NCBI RefSeq assembly: GCF_028885415.1
Contig: NZ_CP118527.1
Span: 9,347,093 to 9,411,092 of the forward strand
Length of the DNA: 64,000 nucleotides
DNA from: Streptomyces coeruleorubidus
GTDB taxonomy: Bacteria; Actinomycetota; Actinomycetes; Streptomycetales; Streptomycetaceae
Direction of reading: 5' to 3'
Of the stretch, positions 54,642 through 63,501 are shown in pieces. The translations under genes were made by a program, and so were the position numbers. How positions within the stretch are numbered: the first letter of the stretch is position 1; every line of letters starts with the position of its first letter. The notes under the pieces were generated by a model, which had not been told where the DNA came from, did no database searches, and saw only the letters and a list, made by a program, of their open reading frames with translations.

Positions 54642-54658
54642 CGCACGGCCGTCAGGCA

Positions 54659-54715
54659 AGAACGCGGCGTGGCTCTTCCTATGCACACGGAAAGGGAAGG
54701 GCCACGCCGCGTTCT
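54659..54715. terminator. Strong hairpin after the Mur-like operon
   Basis: AGAACGCGGCGTGGC (54659-54673) pairs perfectly with GCCACGCCGCGTTCT (54701-54715); an inner CTTCC/GGAAG pair extends it. It starts 18 bp after the murB-like stop, marking the operon end. Confidence 0.85.
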
Positions 54716-55705
54716 GGGCCCAGCACAGGTGCAGGCGAGCGGCCACAAGCGAGCAACATGGATCCACGCTGGCCCTGGCGCGCCCCCAGAGCTGCCGCCC
54801 CGTTCATGCCAACCGTGCCGCGCCCTGCCCTGCGGTCCGCCGTCAGGAGGTGTTGTCCCCGGCTCTGGCCTCTTTACGGTGCTGGCCACGACTGCGGCTG
54901 GAACGCCGCCTAGCGGTATTGGTCGCAGGGCATCTACGCCGTTCCGAGGCCGGGCAGCCGGACCGTGGGGTGGAGATCGTCACCCGCGGGTCTCACCAGA
55001 TGACCTATCCCGGACACCCCGGCGACGCGCTCGGACTGCTCAAGTTCGCCGCGGCGAAGGCCGGCCTGCCCCGACAAGCGGTGCTGGTCGCGGCCCAGAC
55101 CAGGCGGGTGCACGCGGCCCTCGGCGACGAGCGCCAGGCGGAGAGGCACCCGGTCGGCCCCGGGCCGCGAGCCACCGCCGTCACGGCGGCGCAGTCAGGA
55201 AGAACGTCGAGCGTCGGTGGGGGAGAGGTCGGCGCGGGTGCGGTGCAGGCGTGCAGGTGGCGCCATCGGCCGACGGCGAAGACGGCGACCGCCGGCTCGG
55301 GCCGAACCAGCGCGACGGCCAGGGCAGCGCGGTGACCAGGCCGCAGACGTCATCGGTCGGCATCCCCACCACGGGCTCGTGCAGGCCAGGCACACTCGCA
55401 TGGGCAGCAAGGCCGGCTCATCCGTGATGCACCAGGTCAACGGCACTGCCGGGCCCGTCCACGGCGCCGATCACGCGGTCGTCGTCAACAACGGAGCTAC
55501 CCGGCGCGGGCTGGCGCTGACCCACGGTCGGCGAGCGCAGAGGCGCACCCGCTCACTCCAGCACGGTTCGCCGCGGCGCCCCCGCATCTCCCGCCGGAAG
55601 CGGGCGGACGTGTCCTCACCCCTTTCGGTGAGTCGGCCTGCGCAGTCGGTTCCCTTCGTCGGCCCTCCCGTTGTCCCGGTGTCAGCAGTTGCGGAAGGAA
55701 GCCGA
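54716..55705. other. Region without a supported gene; possible regulator debris
   Basis: About 1 kb between the terminator and the ATPase gene. One plus-strand stretch (about 54960-55150) reads YPGHPGDALGLLKFAAAKAG then VHAALGDERQAERHPVG. It resembles the TPR-like tail of Streptomyces XRE regulators, but no complete gene can be built. The ATPase promoter must lie at the right end. Confidence 0.4.
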
Positions 55706-57520
55706 ATGTCCCGGGACCTGTTCATCGAACGCGTAGTGATCCATTCCACCGGCGGAGCACGCGAAGTCGACTTCGCCCACCCTGTGGTGTGCATCTACGG
55801 CCCGATCGATACCGGCAAGACCACGCTGGTCGATTGCATCAAGTACCCCCTGGGCCTGCCGGTGGAGTGGCGGCAAGTGCCATCCGAGCGGCTGACGTCC
55901 GTCACGGTGTACCTGCGCATCGAAGGCATGCGCATCGCATTGCGGCGCTCCACGGTCGCGGACACCGGGACCGTGGAGCTGATCAGCCCCCATGACGGAA
56001 AGGTCGAAGAGCTCCTCGACGTCACCCCACAGCCGGACGGCGACCGCCGTGTTGTGGGCGAGGTGCTGCTGAACCTGCTGGGCCTGTCCGAGCTGTTCTC
56101 CCCGCCCACCGCCGTGGCACTCCTCGGCAACGGCGCCCGTCTCACCTTCGCCCAGCTCTACGCACTGAACTACCTCTCCCAGGACATGGTCGACGGCACG
56201 GAGGCGGTCCGTGGACAGGCCAACACCGCGCAGTCCTACAAGACGGTCGTCGAGCTGGTGCTCGGACTCATCGACGCCGAGATGCGGGTACTGACCGCCC
56301 GCCGCGACGACTTGAGCCAGACCGTGACCCAGCTCAAACGCCGCACCGAGACGATCAGCGACTTCCTGACCGGAAGCGCGACGGAACTGGAGGAGGAGCT
56401 GACTCGCTCCAGGAGCGAAGAGCGGGAAACGCTGACCGCCCTGGAGGAACTCAAGGGACGTATGCGGGCCGTCACCACCTTCGCCGATCCGCTGCGCCAG
56501 CGCGTCGCCGAGCTGGAGGGAACGCACTCCAGGGCCCGGGAAGATGAGAAAGCGGCCCAGGCCGCCGTCTCCTCGGCTCAGCGGGCCATCACACGTGCTC
56601 AGCAGCCGGGCACGAACCCGGAACTCGCGCACTGTCCCTCCTGCACCCAGCCGCTGACCGGCCGGGTCGTCCCCGAAGGGGCCTGCCCTCTGTGCCTGTG
56701 CGACCTGGACACCGGCGCGCGGGACAGGGCCGTGCAGGCAGCCGAAACCGCCCTGGCCACGGCGCAGCAACGGGCCCTCGAGGCAGCCAAGGCAGCCGGT
56801 GAGGCCCAGGACGCTCTCGCTCAGGCGCGGGCGGAGCTGGAGGAGCGGACCCGCCTGGAGACCGGGCCTCTGGCCGGACAGATCGAGCAGCTCTCGGCTG
56901 CCCATGCCGGTGCCCGCACCCGCACCGGCATGCTGGAGCGTCAGCTCGACCCCCACCGACGGCTGCTCGAACTGCACCGGGCGCTGCGTGCGGCCGAAGA
57001 AGAACTGCGGGGGGTGCGCGAGGACATCAAGACGCGCAAGAACCTCCTGTCCGGACGTCAGGCCACCCTGGCCGAGATCGAGGAGCAGTTCGAGGCCATC
57101 ATCGGCGCTCTGTCGCTGCCCGGTGAGCCCGGCGCGCGGATCGATCACAACTCGCTCCTGCCGAAGGTCAGGGCGGGCAAACTCACCAAGGTGGGCCACG
57201 GCGTCCGCACCGCGATCAACGTGGCCTACCGGATGACGTTCCTCAGCTACGCCCTGGTTACCGGCATCACCGATCTGCCGTCCCTGCTGATCATCGACTC
57301 GCCCCGCAAGAACGTCGGATACGGCAGCGAGGACCAGCAGCTGATCGCCCGCCTGTACGCGCACTTCCTCGACCACATTGCAGGAGCCCGCAGCGGCACG
57401 CCGCACGGACGCCCGCACCAGGTCATCATCGTCGACAACGACCTGCCCTCCCTGCCCGCGCAGCTGCGCCGCCAGATGCACACCATCGAGCTCACGCGGG
57501 ACGATCCGCTGGTGCCATGA
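55706..57520 (+). CDS. Rad50/SMC-like AAA ATPase with zinc-hook-like cysteines
   Basis: 604 residues. The ABC-type head is split: Walker A GPIDTGKTTLVDCIKY at 32-47, and Walker B SLLIIDSPRKNVGYGSEDQQ at 526-545, followed by VIIVDND. Between lie two coiled-coil arms (about 175-300 and 345-465, for example LEEELTRSRSEERETLTALE) joined by a four-cysteine apex, HCPSCTQPL and ACPLCLCDL, like a Rad50 zinc hook. Size and layout match DUF3732/Rad50-type ATPases of phage-defence modules such as Lamassu. GGAAGGA precedes ATG 55706. The next gene, 157 bp on, also ends in a zinc ribbon. Confidence 0.88.
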   Translation: MSRDLFIERVVIHSTGGAREVDFAHPVVCIYGPIDTGKTTLVDCIKYPLGLPVEWRQVPSERLTSVTVYLRIEGMRIALRRSTVADTGTVELISPHDGKVEELLDVTPQPDGDRRVVGEVLLNLLGLSELFSPPTAVALLGNGARLTFAQLYALNYLSQDMVDGTEAVRGQANTAQSYKTVVELVLGLIDAEMRVLTARRDDLSQTVTQLKRRTETISDFLTGSATELEEELTRSRSEERETLTALEELKGRMRAVTTFADPLRQRVAELEGTHSRAREDEKAAQAAVSSAQRAITRAQQPGTNPELAHCPSCTQPLTGRVVPEGACPLCLCDLDTGARDRAVQAAETALATAQQRALEAAKAAGEAQDALAQARAELEERTRLETGPLAGQIEQLSAAHAGARTRTGMLERQLDPHRRLLELHRALRAAEEELRGVREDIKTRKNLLSGRQATLAEIEEQFEAIIGALSLPGEPGARIDHNSLLPKVRAGKLTKVGHGVRTAINVAYRMTFLSYALVTGITDLPSLLIIDSPRKNVGYGSEDQQLIARLYAHFLDHIAGARSGTPHGRPHQVIIVDNDLPSLPAQLRRQMHTIELTRDDPLVP

Positions 57521-57677
57521 CCTTCACGAGGTGCGAGGGAGCCCGCGGGCGCGGCGGGAAGCCGCCGGATGGAGCCAGCGGGCTGCAACACCGGGCACAA
57601 CCCCGTCAGGGTCCGATTGCCGTTGCCCGTGGGTGAAGATGAGGTGATGCAGGAGAAGCGAGCAGAAGAGTCGGCCG

Positions 57678-58406
57678 GTGTGCCACGGTTTTGGACGTCG
57701 ACTTCCAGGTCCCCGGTGCTGCCGCGATTTTCGATCAGGCGTTGACGAACGGGCTGGCGGCCATCGTCGCTACACCTGGCCGGGGGAGGAGACCGAGAAA
57801 CGCAGGAACGGCGATCATCGGCTGAAAGCGGCATCGCAGCTGTTGAAGGTCATCGCAGAGAAATGTGATGAAGCCCAGGAAGGCATACGCCTCGTCCCCG
57901 ACTCAGCCGACGAGCCGAAGGTCGCAGTGGACGTGGCGGCTCTGAGCGACGCGCTGGAGCAGACGCAGCGCGTGCGGCACGCACGCGGCGTGGGCGAGAT
58001 CGAGCAGCGGCACGTTGCAGCGCTGCTCGAACTCGACGGCCACTCGTGCCTGCGCCAAGTCAGCGAGGAACGGCGGGAATCCGACTGTGTCAAGCACCAG
58101 ATCCAGGACCGTTACGAGCGGCTGCGGGCCCAGGACTACCTGGAACTGATCGGTGAGGACGAAGCCGACCGGCGCATCGCACTGGCAGCCGACCACCGCC
58201 CCTCGCACCCCGACGACCTGATCGACGGCATGGACGTGACGGATTGCCCAGTCTGCGGACGGGAAGCCCTCGCAGTAACCGGCATCGACGATTTCGGCGC
58301 CGGCTACGGCCCGGGCACCTGCCTGGTGTGCTCCTACGTCCGCAGCCCCGCCGCCGCCCACGACTTGGCGCTGAACCACATGCTCGCCCGCCACCAGGAC
58401 GACTGA
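57678..58406 (+). CDS. Helical protein with C-terminal zinc ribbon (N-terminus probably frameshifted)
   Basis: The convincing part runs from about 57775: YTWPGEETEKRRNGDHRLKA, a long helical region (LSDALEQTQRVRHARGVGEI, SCLRQVSEERRESDCVKHQI) and a C-terminal ribbon CPVCGREAL...CLVCSYVRS. The open frame reaches back to GTG 57678, but those residues look non-coding. A different frame just upstream reads LDVDFQVPGAAAIFDQALTN then GLAAIV, and joins smoothly to YTWPGEE if one shift near 57770 is allowed. The true product may therefore start near a TTG at 57691. It may be the partner of the upstream ATPase. Family not recognised. Confidence 0.6.
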   Translation: MCHGFGRRLPGPRCCRDFRSGVDERAGGHRRYTWPGEETEKRRNGDHRLKAASQLLKVIAEKCDEAQEGIRLVPDSADEPKVAVDVAALSDALEQTQRVRHARGVGEIEQRHVAALLELDGHSCLRQVSEERRESDCVKHQIQDRYERLRAQDYLELIGEDEADRRIALAADHRPSHPDDLIDGMDVTDCPVCGREALAVTGIDDFGAGYGPGTCLVCSYVRSPAAAHDLALNHMLARHQDD

Positions 58407-59371
58407 GGAGAAAACGGCCCGCCTTCCGGCTGGCCCGGTGAGAGCGCAACCGGGGCCGCTGCACGTGGAGGCCGCATCCAGGCGAAGTTGTCACCGCCGC
58501 CGTAGACGCTGGTGAGGCCCTGCGGGGAAAGAAGCCATGCCTTGGTCAGCACACCGGGCCAGTCCTGGGCAATCTCGTTGAGTAGAGCGCCCAGAGCCAA
58601 CGCAGGAAGGTCGAACACCGGTTCCGGCTTTCCCTTCCCGCCCTGCATGGGTCTGCTGTCGAGGAGGAGCCCGATCGGCTTGTCGGGCTCGACCGCCCGG
58701 ACGCGAGCCAGCTGCTTCTTCAACTTCCCCTCCACCGCGCGGCCGATGCGGGGCCGCAACTCGCCGACGGTGCACGTCCACCGTCCGTCGGCCGTCATCC
58801 GGCCCGACCACCCGACGACCTGGTCGTTGAAGCCGATCGTGACACGATGGTCCGCATCGGGCGGGACGCAGAAGCCGATCGCCGGCAGAGGAAACGCTCC
58901 TCGGGGCAGGTCTCGCAGATCCACGAACGGCTTGCCCCGCGCAACCGCCTTGCGGGCCATCGCGACGACACGACCGTAGAGGCGCTCGCGTTCCTTCTTC
59001 CGGGCGCCGAGCCAGGGCCCCGCGCTGATCGACAGCCACAGGCCGCCGCCCGGCGCCTGGGCAGCCAACTCCTGAAGTCGGCCGATGAGTTCATGAGCGA
59101 CCGTGTCCTGCGTTGCTACACGCCGGGAATCTTCCTGTGGCGCAGGCACCACCGTGTGATCAACGAATCCGGCGACACTCTCGATCTCCGCATCCACCGG
59201 AATCGGCGGCGTGTACGGGTACAGCCTCTCCTGCCGTTCAGGGCTTCCCCGCAGCTCAGCCCGGAGTCCCTGGGCCCGCAAGCCAGCGACCAAGGACTTA
59301 AAAGCCGTCTGCTCGCGCGGTTTGTCGCTCATGAGCCCCAGGACGGACTCCGTCGTGCCGCTCTCCGTCAT
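58334..59371 (-). CDS. Hypothetical protein, 345 residues
   Basis: Not recognised. The start is ATG 59371 with GAGGG upstream; a further open stretch before it has no coding character. The protein is soluble, alpha/beta, with QTAFKSLVAGLRAQGLRAEL, a central VAHELIGRLQELAAQAPGGG, GKPFVDLRDLPRGAFPLPAI, a strand-rich HRVTIGFNDQVVGWSGRMTA and FDLPALALGALLNEIAQDWP. The last 25 codons overlap the convergent zinc-ribbon gene by 73 bp. It is divergent from the metallo-beta-lactamase-fold gene, sharing a 304-bp intergenic region, so it might be that operon's regulator or antagonist; that is only inference. Confidence 0.6.
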   Translation of the reverse strand: MTESGTTESVLGLMSDKPREQTAFKSLVAGLRAQGLRAELRGSPERQERLYPYTPPIPVDAEIESVAGFVDHTVVPAPQEDSRRVATQDTVAHELIGRLQELAAQAPGGGLWLSISAGPWLGARKKERERLYGRVVAMARKAVARGKPFVDLRDLPRGAFPLPAIGFCVPPDADHRVTIGFNDQVVGWSGRMTADGRWTCTVGELRPRIGRAVEGKLKKQLARVRAVEPDKPIGLLLDSRPMQGGKGKPEPVFDLPALALGALLNEIAQDWPGVLTKAWLLSPQGLTSVYGGGDNFAWMRPPRAAAPVALSPGQPEGGPFSPQSSWWRASMWFSAKSWAAAGLRT

Positions 59372-59675
59372 CCCCGCCCTCACCGTGGTCCCTCCGCGTC
59401 GAGAGCAACCCTGGTCTCGCCGACAGGCGTACGGCAAGTGCCTCCGTGGTCTCTTCCGGCATCTGCGCGTCCTGGCCTTGGCCCGGGCTCTTGCCCGACG
59501 ACACCCGTTGACGATGCCGGAAAACGCCGTCCCTGCCCTGCCCGTAGCCGTTCTCCGCCCCGTCCCGGGGTCGGCGTGCGGGCCGGTTGTCAGTGGCGGG
59601 TGGTACACCTGGACGTCACGGTGAAGTCATGTGCTTTACCGGCTCGTTGATCACAATGGCGTGAAGAGGTAGGAC

Positions 59676-60971
59676 ATGGCCGAGACGGAACTGCCCGAGC
59701 GGGGCGTGGTGTTCTGGCCGGTCGGCACCGGGGACTCCACCACCGTCGTGCTGGGCGACGGCCTGGTCATGCAGGTCGACCTGCGCGACATGAAGGCCGC
59801 AGACGAAGACGACGCGGTCGTGGCCGCGGTCATCGACCGCCTGGCGGACACCCTGCCGCAGCTCGACGACGGGACGCCCTACCTGGCGCTGTTCGCGCTC
59901 ACCCACGCGGACCTGGACCACTGCTGCGGCTTCGGAGACCTGCTGGAGAGCTCCATCAAGATCGGCGAGATCTGGGCGACTCCGCGACTGTGGCGGGAGC
60001 TCGATGAGGACACCCCGATGTGCGAGGACGCCCAGCTCTTCCATGACGAAGTCGAACGCCGCGTGAAGGCCACCATCAAGGCCATCAAGGCCGGCAAGGA
60101 ACCCGAGAGCGGCGACCGGGTTCGCATCATCGGCTACGACGACGACCGCGACCAGCACTCCTACGCCGAACTGCCCGACGCCTACTTCACCACCCCCGGC
60201 AAGGCGATCAGCACCATCGACGGCACCGACGTCTCCGACCGGTTCGAGGCCTTCGTCCACGCCCCGTTCCGCGACGACTGCGCCGGCGAGCGCAACGAGA
60301 CCTCGCTCGCCCTGCAGCTGAAACTGACCGCCGCAGACGGCACGGCGGGCCGCATCCTGCTCCTGGGCGACCTCGCCTACCCGACCATCAAGAAAATCCT
60401 CGACTACAGCGAATCCCACGACCGCACCGAGCGTGTCGAGTGGGACGTCCTGCTCTCCCCGCACCACTGCTCCAAGAAGGTCATGTATGCGCCTGGCGAG
60501 GACGGAACTGAGGAACTCAAGCAGGACATCCTCGACCAGTTGCAAGCCCATGCCGGCCCCGACGCCCGCGTGATAGCCAGCTCCCGGCCCTTCCGTACCA
60601 GCGACAAGAGCGGCGACAACCCGCCCCACCGGCTCGCCCGCGACGCCTACGAGACGATCACAGAACTGCCCGTCCTGTGCACCGGTGAACACCCCACTCC
60701 AAAAGACCCCCGCCCGGTGGTCTTCGTCCTCGAGCCCGGCCTGGGCCTGGACCTGGTCACCACCGGCGAACTCGAAGAGAAGTCCGCCGCCCTGGCAGGC
60801 CGCTCGGGCACGCTGCTCACCGCACTGGGTCTGACCCACAGCGTCCCCCTCGCACAGGCCGCCGCGCCAGTTCCGCAGCCGCGCGGTATCGAGGCCGGCC
60901 GGGAAGCGGTGCGGCAGGCCCGCGGCGACGAGGCCGTCCCCGCCACCTCCGTCGGATTCGGTGACGCGTGA
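59676..60971 (+). CDS. Metallo-beta-lactamase-fold hydrolase (ComEC-like metal site)
   Basis: 431 residues, cytosolic. The metal motif is His77-Ala-Asp79-Leu-Asp81-His82 in LFALTHADLDHCCGFGDLLE, the H.D.DH variant shared with ComEC-type hydrolases, followed by ILLLGDLAYPTIKKILDYSE (metal Asp) and VLLSPHHCSKKVMYAPGEDG (metal His). The N-terminus WPVGTGDSTTVVLGDGLVMQ is the usual opening strand pair. Nucleic acids or phosphodiesters are likely substrates. AGAGGTAGG precedes ATG 59676. Its stop overlaps the E2-E1-JAB start (GTGA), so it is the first gene of that operon. Confidence 0.88.
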   Translation: MAETELPERGVVFWPVGTGDSTTVVLGDGLVMQVDLRDMKAADEDDAVVAAVIDRLADTLPQLDDGTPYLALFALTHADLDHCCGFGDLLESSIKIGEIWATPRLWRELDEDTPMCEDAQLFHDEVERRVKATIKAIKAGKEPESGDRVRIIGYDDDRDQHSYAELPDAYFTTPGKAISTIDGTDVSDRFEAFVHAPFRDDCAGERNETSLALQLKLTAADGTAGRILLLGDLAYPTIKKILDYSESHDRTERVEWDVLLSPHHCSKKVMYAPGEDGTEELKQDILDQLQAHAGPDARVIASSRPFRTSDKSGDNPPHRLARDAYETITELPVLCTGEHPTPKDPRPVVFVLEPGLGLDLVTTGELEEKSAALAGRSGTLLTALGLTHSVPLAQAAAPVPQPRGIEAGREAVRQARGDEAVPATSVGFGDA

Positions 60972-63501
60972 GCGACCTCCTCCTGCAGGCAGCAACCCCC
61001 GGACAGCAGCTGGCCATCACCCAGCTTGAGCGGATCGCCGCCGCCAACAACGCCCTCGAGCTGGGCCGCATCACCCCCGCCGACCCCGCCGACGGATTTC
61101 CCGGCTGGATTGAGGCTCGCCTCGGCGTGGACTGCTCCACCCTGTCCCGCACACCCGCCGGCCTGCACTTCAAGCGGCGCGAAGCGATCACCCTGCTGAT
61201 CCCGCCCACGTTCCCCTTAGCCGTCCCCCAGGTACGCACCGCCCACACCCGCTTCGCGGGCGCCCCCGCACGTCAACTGGGCCCGCCATCTGTGCATGTA
61301 CCGTTCACCGGCCACAGAATGGGACCCGGCCGACGGCATGTACGGTTTCATCACCCGCGTCTGGGACTGGTTCCAGGCCGCCGCCGCGGGGGAACTCGAC
61401 ACGCCCGGCGAGCCCCTCCACCCGCCCAACGCCCTGACCCACCAGTCCGCCCGGCCTGCTGGTCGTCCGCCACGATGCCCCCACCGCACAGGGCGCACCC
61501 TGGATCGGCGCGGCCCTTATACACCGGGTCCGCGACGACCGCCAGGACGTGGTCGGCTGGCTGCCCCTGGGCTCCTGGCCCACCAGCGCTGAACAAGCCC
61601 GCCAGACAGCCGGGCTGCCGCCAGGGTCGGAGGTCTTCCTCGCCCCGGCAGTGATCGCCACCCGGCACCTGACGTTCGAATACCCCAACACCGCCCGCGA
61701 GCTGATCGGGACCCTGGCCGGCGAAGGGATCACCCCGGCCGTCATCCTCGGCCTGATCGGCGTGGCCGCCGACCGCAACCGCACCGTCCTGCTGCCCGTC
61801 GCCGCCCCGGACGACGACACCCCCGTCGCCCCGCTCTACCTCCTGCTCGGCACCCCCTCCCGCGGCATCGCCGGCAGCGACCACCTGCTGCCCCACATGG
61901 TCGCCTGGAACCTTCCCGACCTGGCCGACCTGATGGGGCGCCTGTCCGCAGCCGCCTTCGACGGTTACCCGCCCCTGGCCGAACTCGGCCAGAACTTCCT
62001 CGAGCAGACCAGCGAGAAATGGCTGGGCAGCCTGCCCACCCGGTGGGCCCGCATCCAGGAAGCCCGCCCGGAAGTCACCGTGCGCCGGGACGCCGCCACC
62101 CCGGCTGCATGGCTCAACGGCAAGCAGATCCTCGTCCTGGGCTCCGGCGCCCTGGGCGCCCCCATGGCAGAGATGTGCGTGCGCGCCGGAGCCGCCCGCG
62201 TCACCGTCGCCGACCAGTCCCTCATCCACCCCGGCATCCTGACCCGCCAGCCCTACACGGACGCCGACATCGGCCTCTCCAAGTGCCGCACGCTCGCCGA
62301 CCGGCTCTTCGCCATCACCCCGCACACCACCCGCGTCGAACCGCTGCCCGGCGACATCACCACCACCCTCGACGGCGCCGACGTGCACTCCTTCGACCTG
62401 ATCATCGACGCCACCGCCAACCGCATCGTTCGTGCCCACCTCGAAGCCGTCCGCGCCACCGACCCCACCACCTGGCCGCCTCTGGCCACCGTGATGATCG
62501 GCCATCAGGCGACCCGCGGCATCGCCGCCTTCTCGCCCACCCGTGCCACCGGTGCCGGCAGCGACATCCTGCGCCGCACCGGGCTCGCCGCCCGCACCAC
62601 TACCAGCGGCGCCCACACCGACATCCTCGACGACTTCTTCCCCGCCCAACCGCGCACTGATCTCTTCCAGCCCGAACCCGGCTGCTCGGACGCCACCTTC
62701 ACCGGCTCCGCCGCCGACGTCACCGGCCTGGCCGGCCAACTCATGACCGGCATCCTCCACGCCCTGGCCACCCCCGAGCCCCAGCAGACCATGGCCGCCC
62801 TCACCGTCCGTTCACCCACCGGCCCCAGCGACCCCGCCCCACCAGCGGCCCGCTGGTGGACCTGGCCCAACGACAACGTCCTGACCGAGGAAGGCGGCTA
62901 CCAGGTCCGCATCAGCACGGCCGCCCTCGCCGAAATGCGCGCCGAAGCCCGCCGCGGTGCCCGCGTCCGCGGCCCCCGGGTCGAAACCGGCGGCATGCTC
63001 CTGGGCACCATCGACGACGCCACCCGCATCCTGTGGATCGACGAAGCAACTGGTCCGCCTCCAGACTCCCTGCTCAGCGAGCACCACTTCGAGCACGGCA
63101 CCACCGGCATCCGAGAACACCTCGCAGCCCGCCGCACGGCTACGCAAGCCACCACCCGCTTCCTCGGCATGTGGCACACCCACCCCCACGGCCCGGCCCG
63201 CCCCAGTCCAACCGACCTCGCCGCCATGGGCACCCTCACCCTGCCCCTCGACGACACCCCGCCCCGCGCCCTGGTCCTCATCGCCGGCGGCCCCACCCAC
63301 GTATGGAAGGCCTGGCTCGAGGACGACAAGCCACCCCACTTCTACGCCCGCCTCGCCGACCGCACCGATACCCCAGCGCCCACCCCGGCCCAGCCCCGCG
63401 TAACCGCGGGGCAGCCGGACATCACCTGGTGGCCCGGCGGCTACGCCACCCAGCCCCACCGACTGCCCACCCCGCGCCGATCGGACGATGCCCGCCCATG
63501 A
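60968..63501 (+). CDS. E2-E1-JAB triple-domain ubiquitin-like conjugation protein (two apparent frameshifts)
   Basis: Read across two single-base shifts (about 61268 and 61450), one protein of about 843 residues appears. E2-like part: REAITLLIPPTFPLAVPQVR, then the catalytic Cys in HVNWARHLCMYRSPATEWDP. E1/ThiF part from about 62120: KQILVLGSGALGAPMAEMCV (nucleotide loop), RVTVADQSLIHPGILTRQPY, and a later Cys in EPGCSDATFTGSAAD. JAB/JAMM part from about 62970: ETGGMLLGTIDD (Glu), FLGMWHTHPHG (His-x-His) and SPTDLAAM (Ser, Asp), a full deubiquitinase-type metal site. The E1-JAB section alone is open from 61549. It overlaps both neighbours. E1-E2 and JAB proteins are the Cap2/Cap3 ancillary parts of type II CBASS. 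Confidence 0.85.

Noticed and set aside
54669..55427. Possible regulator gene upstream of the ATPase
   Set aside because: Only a short TPR-like segment is readable; the rest lacks coding character and no start or HTH is present.
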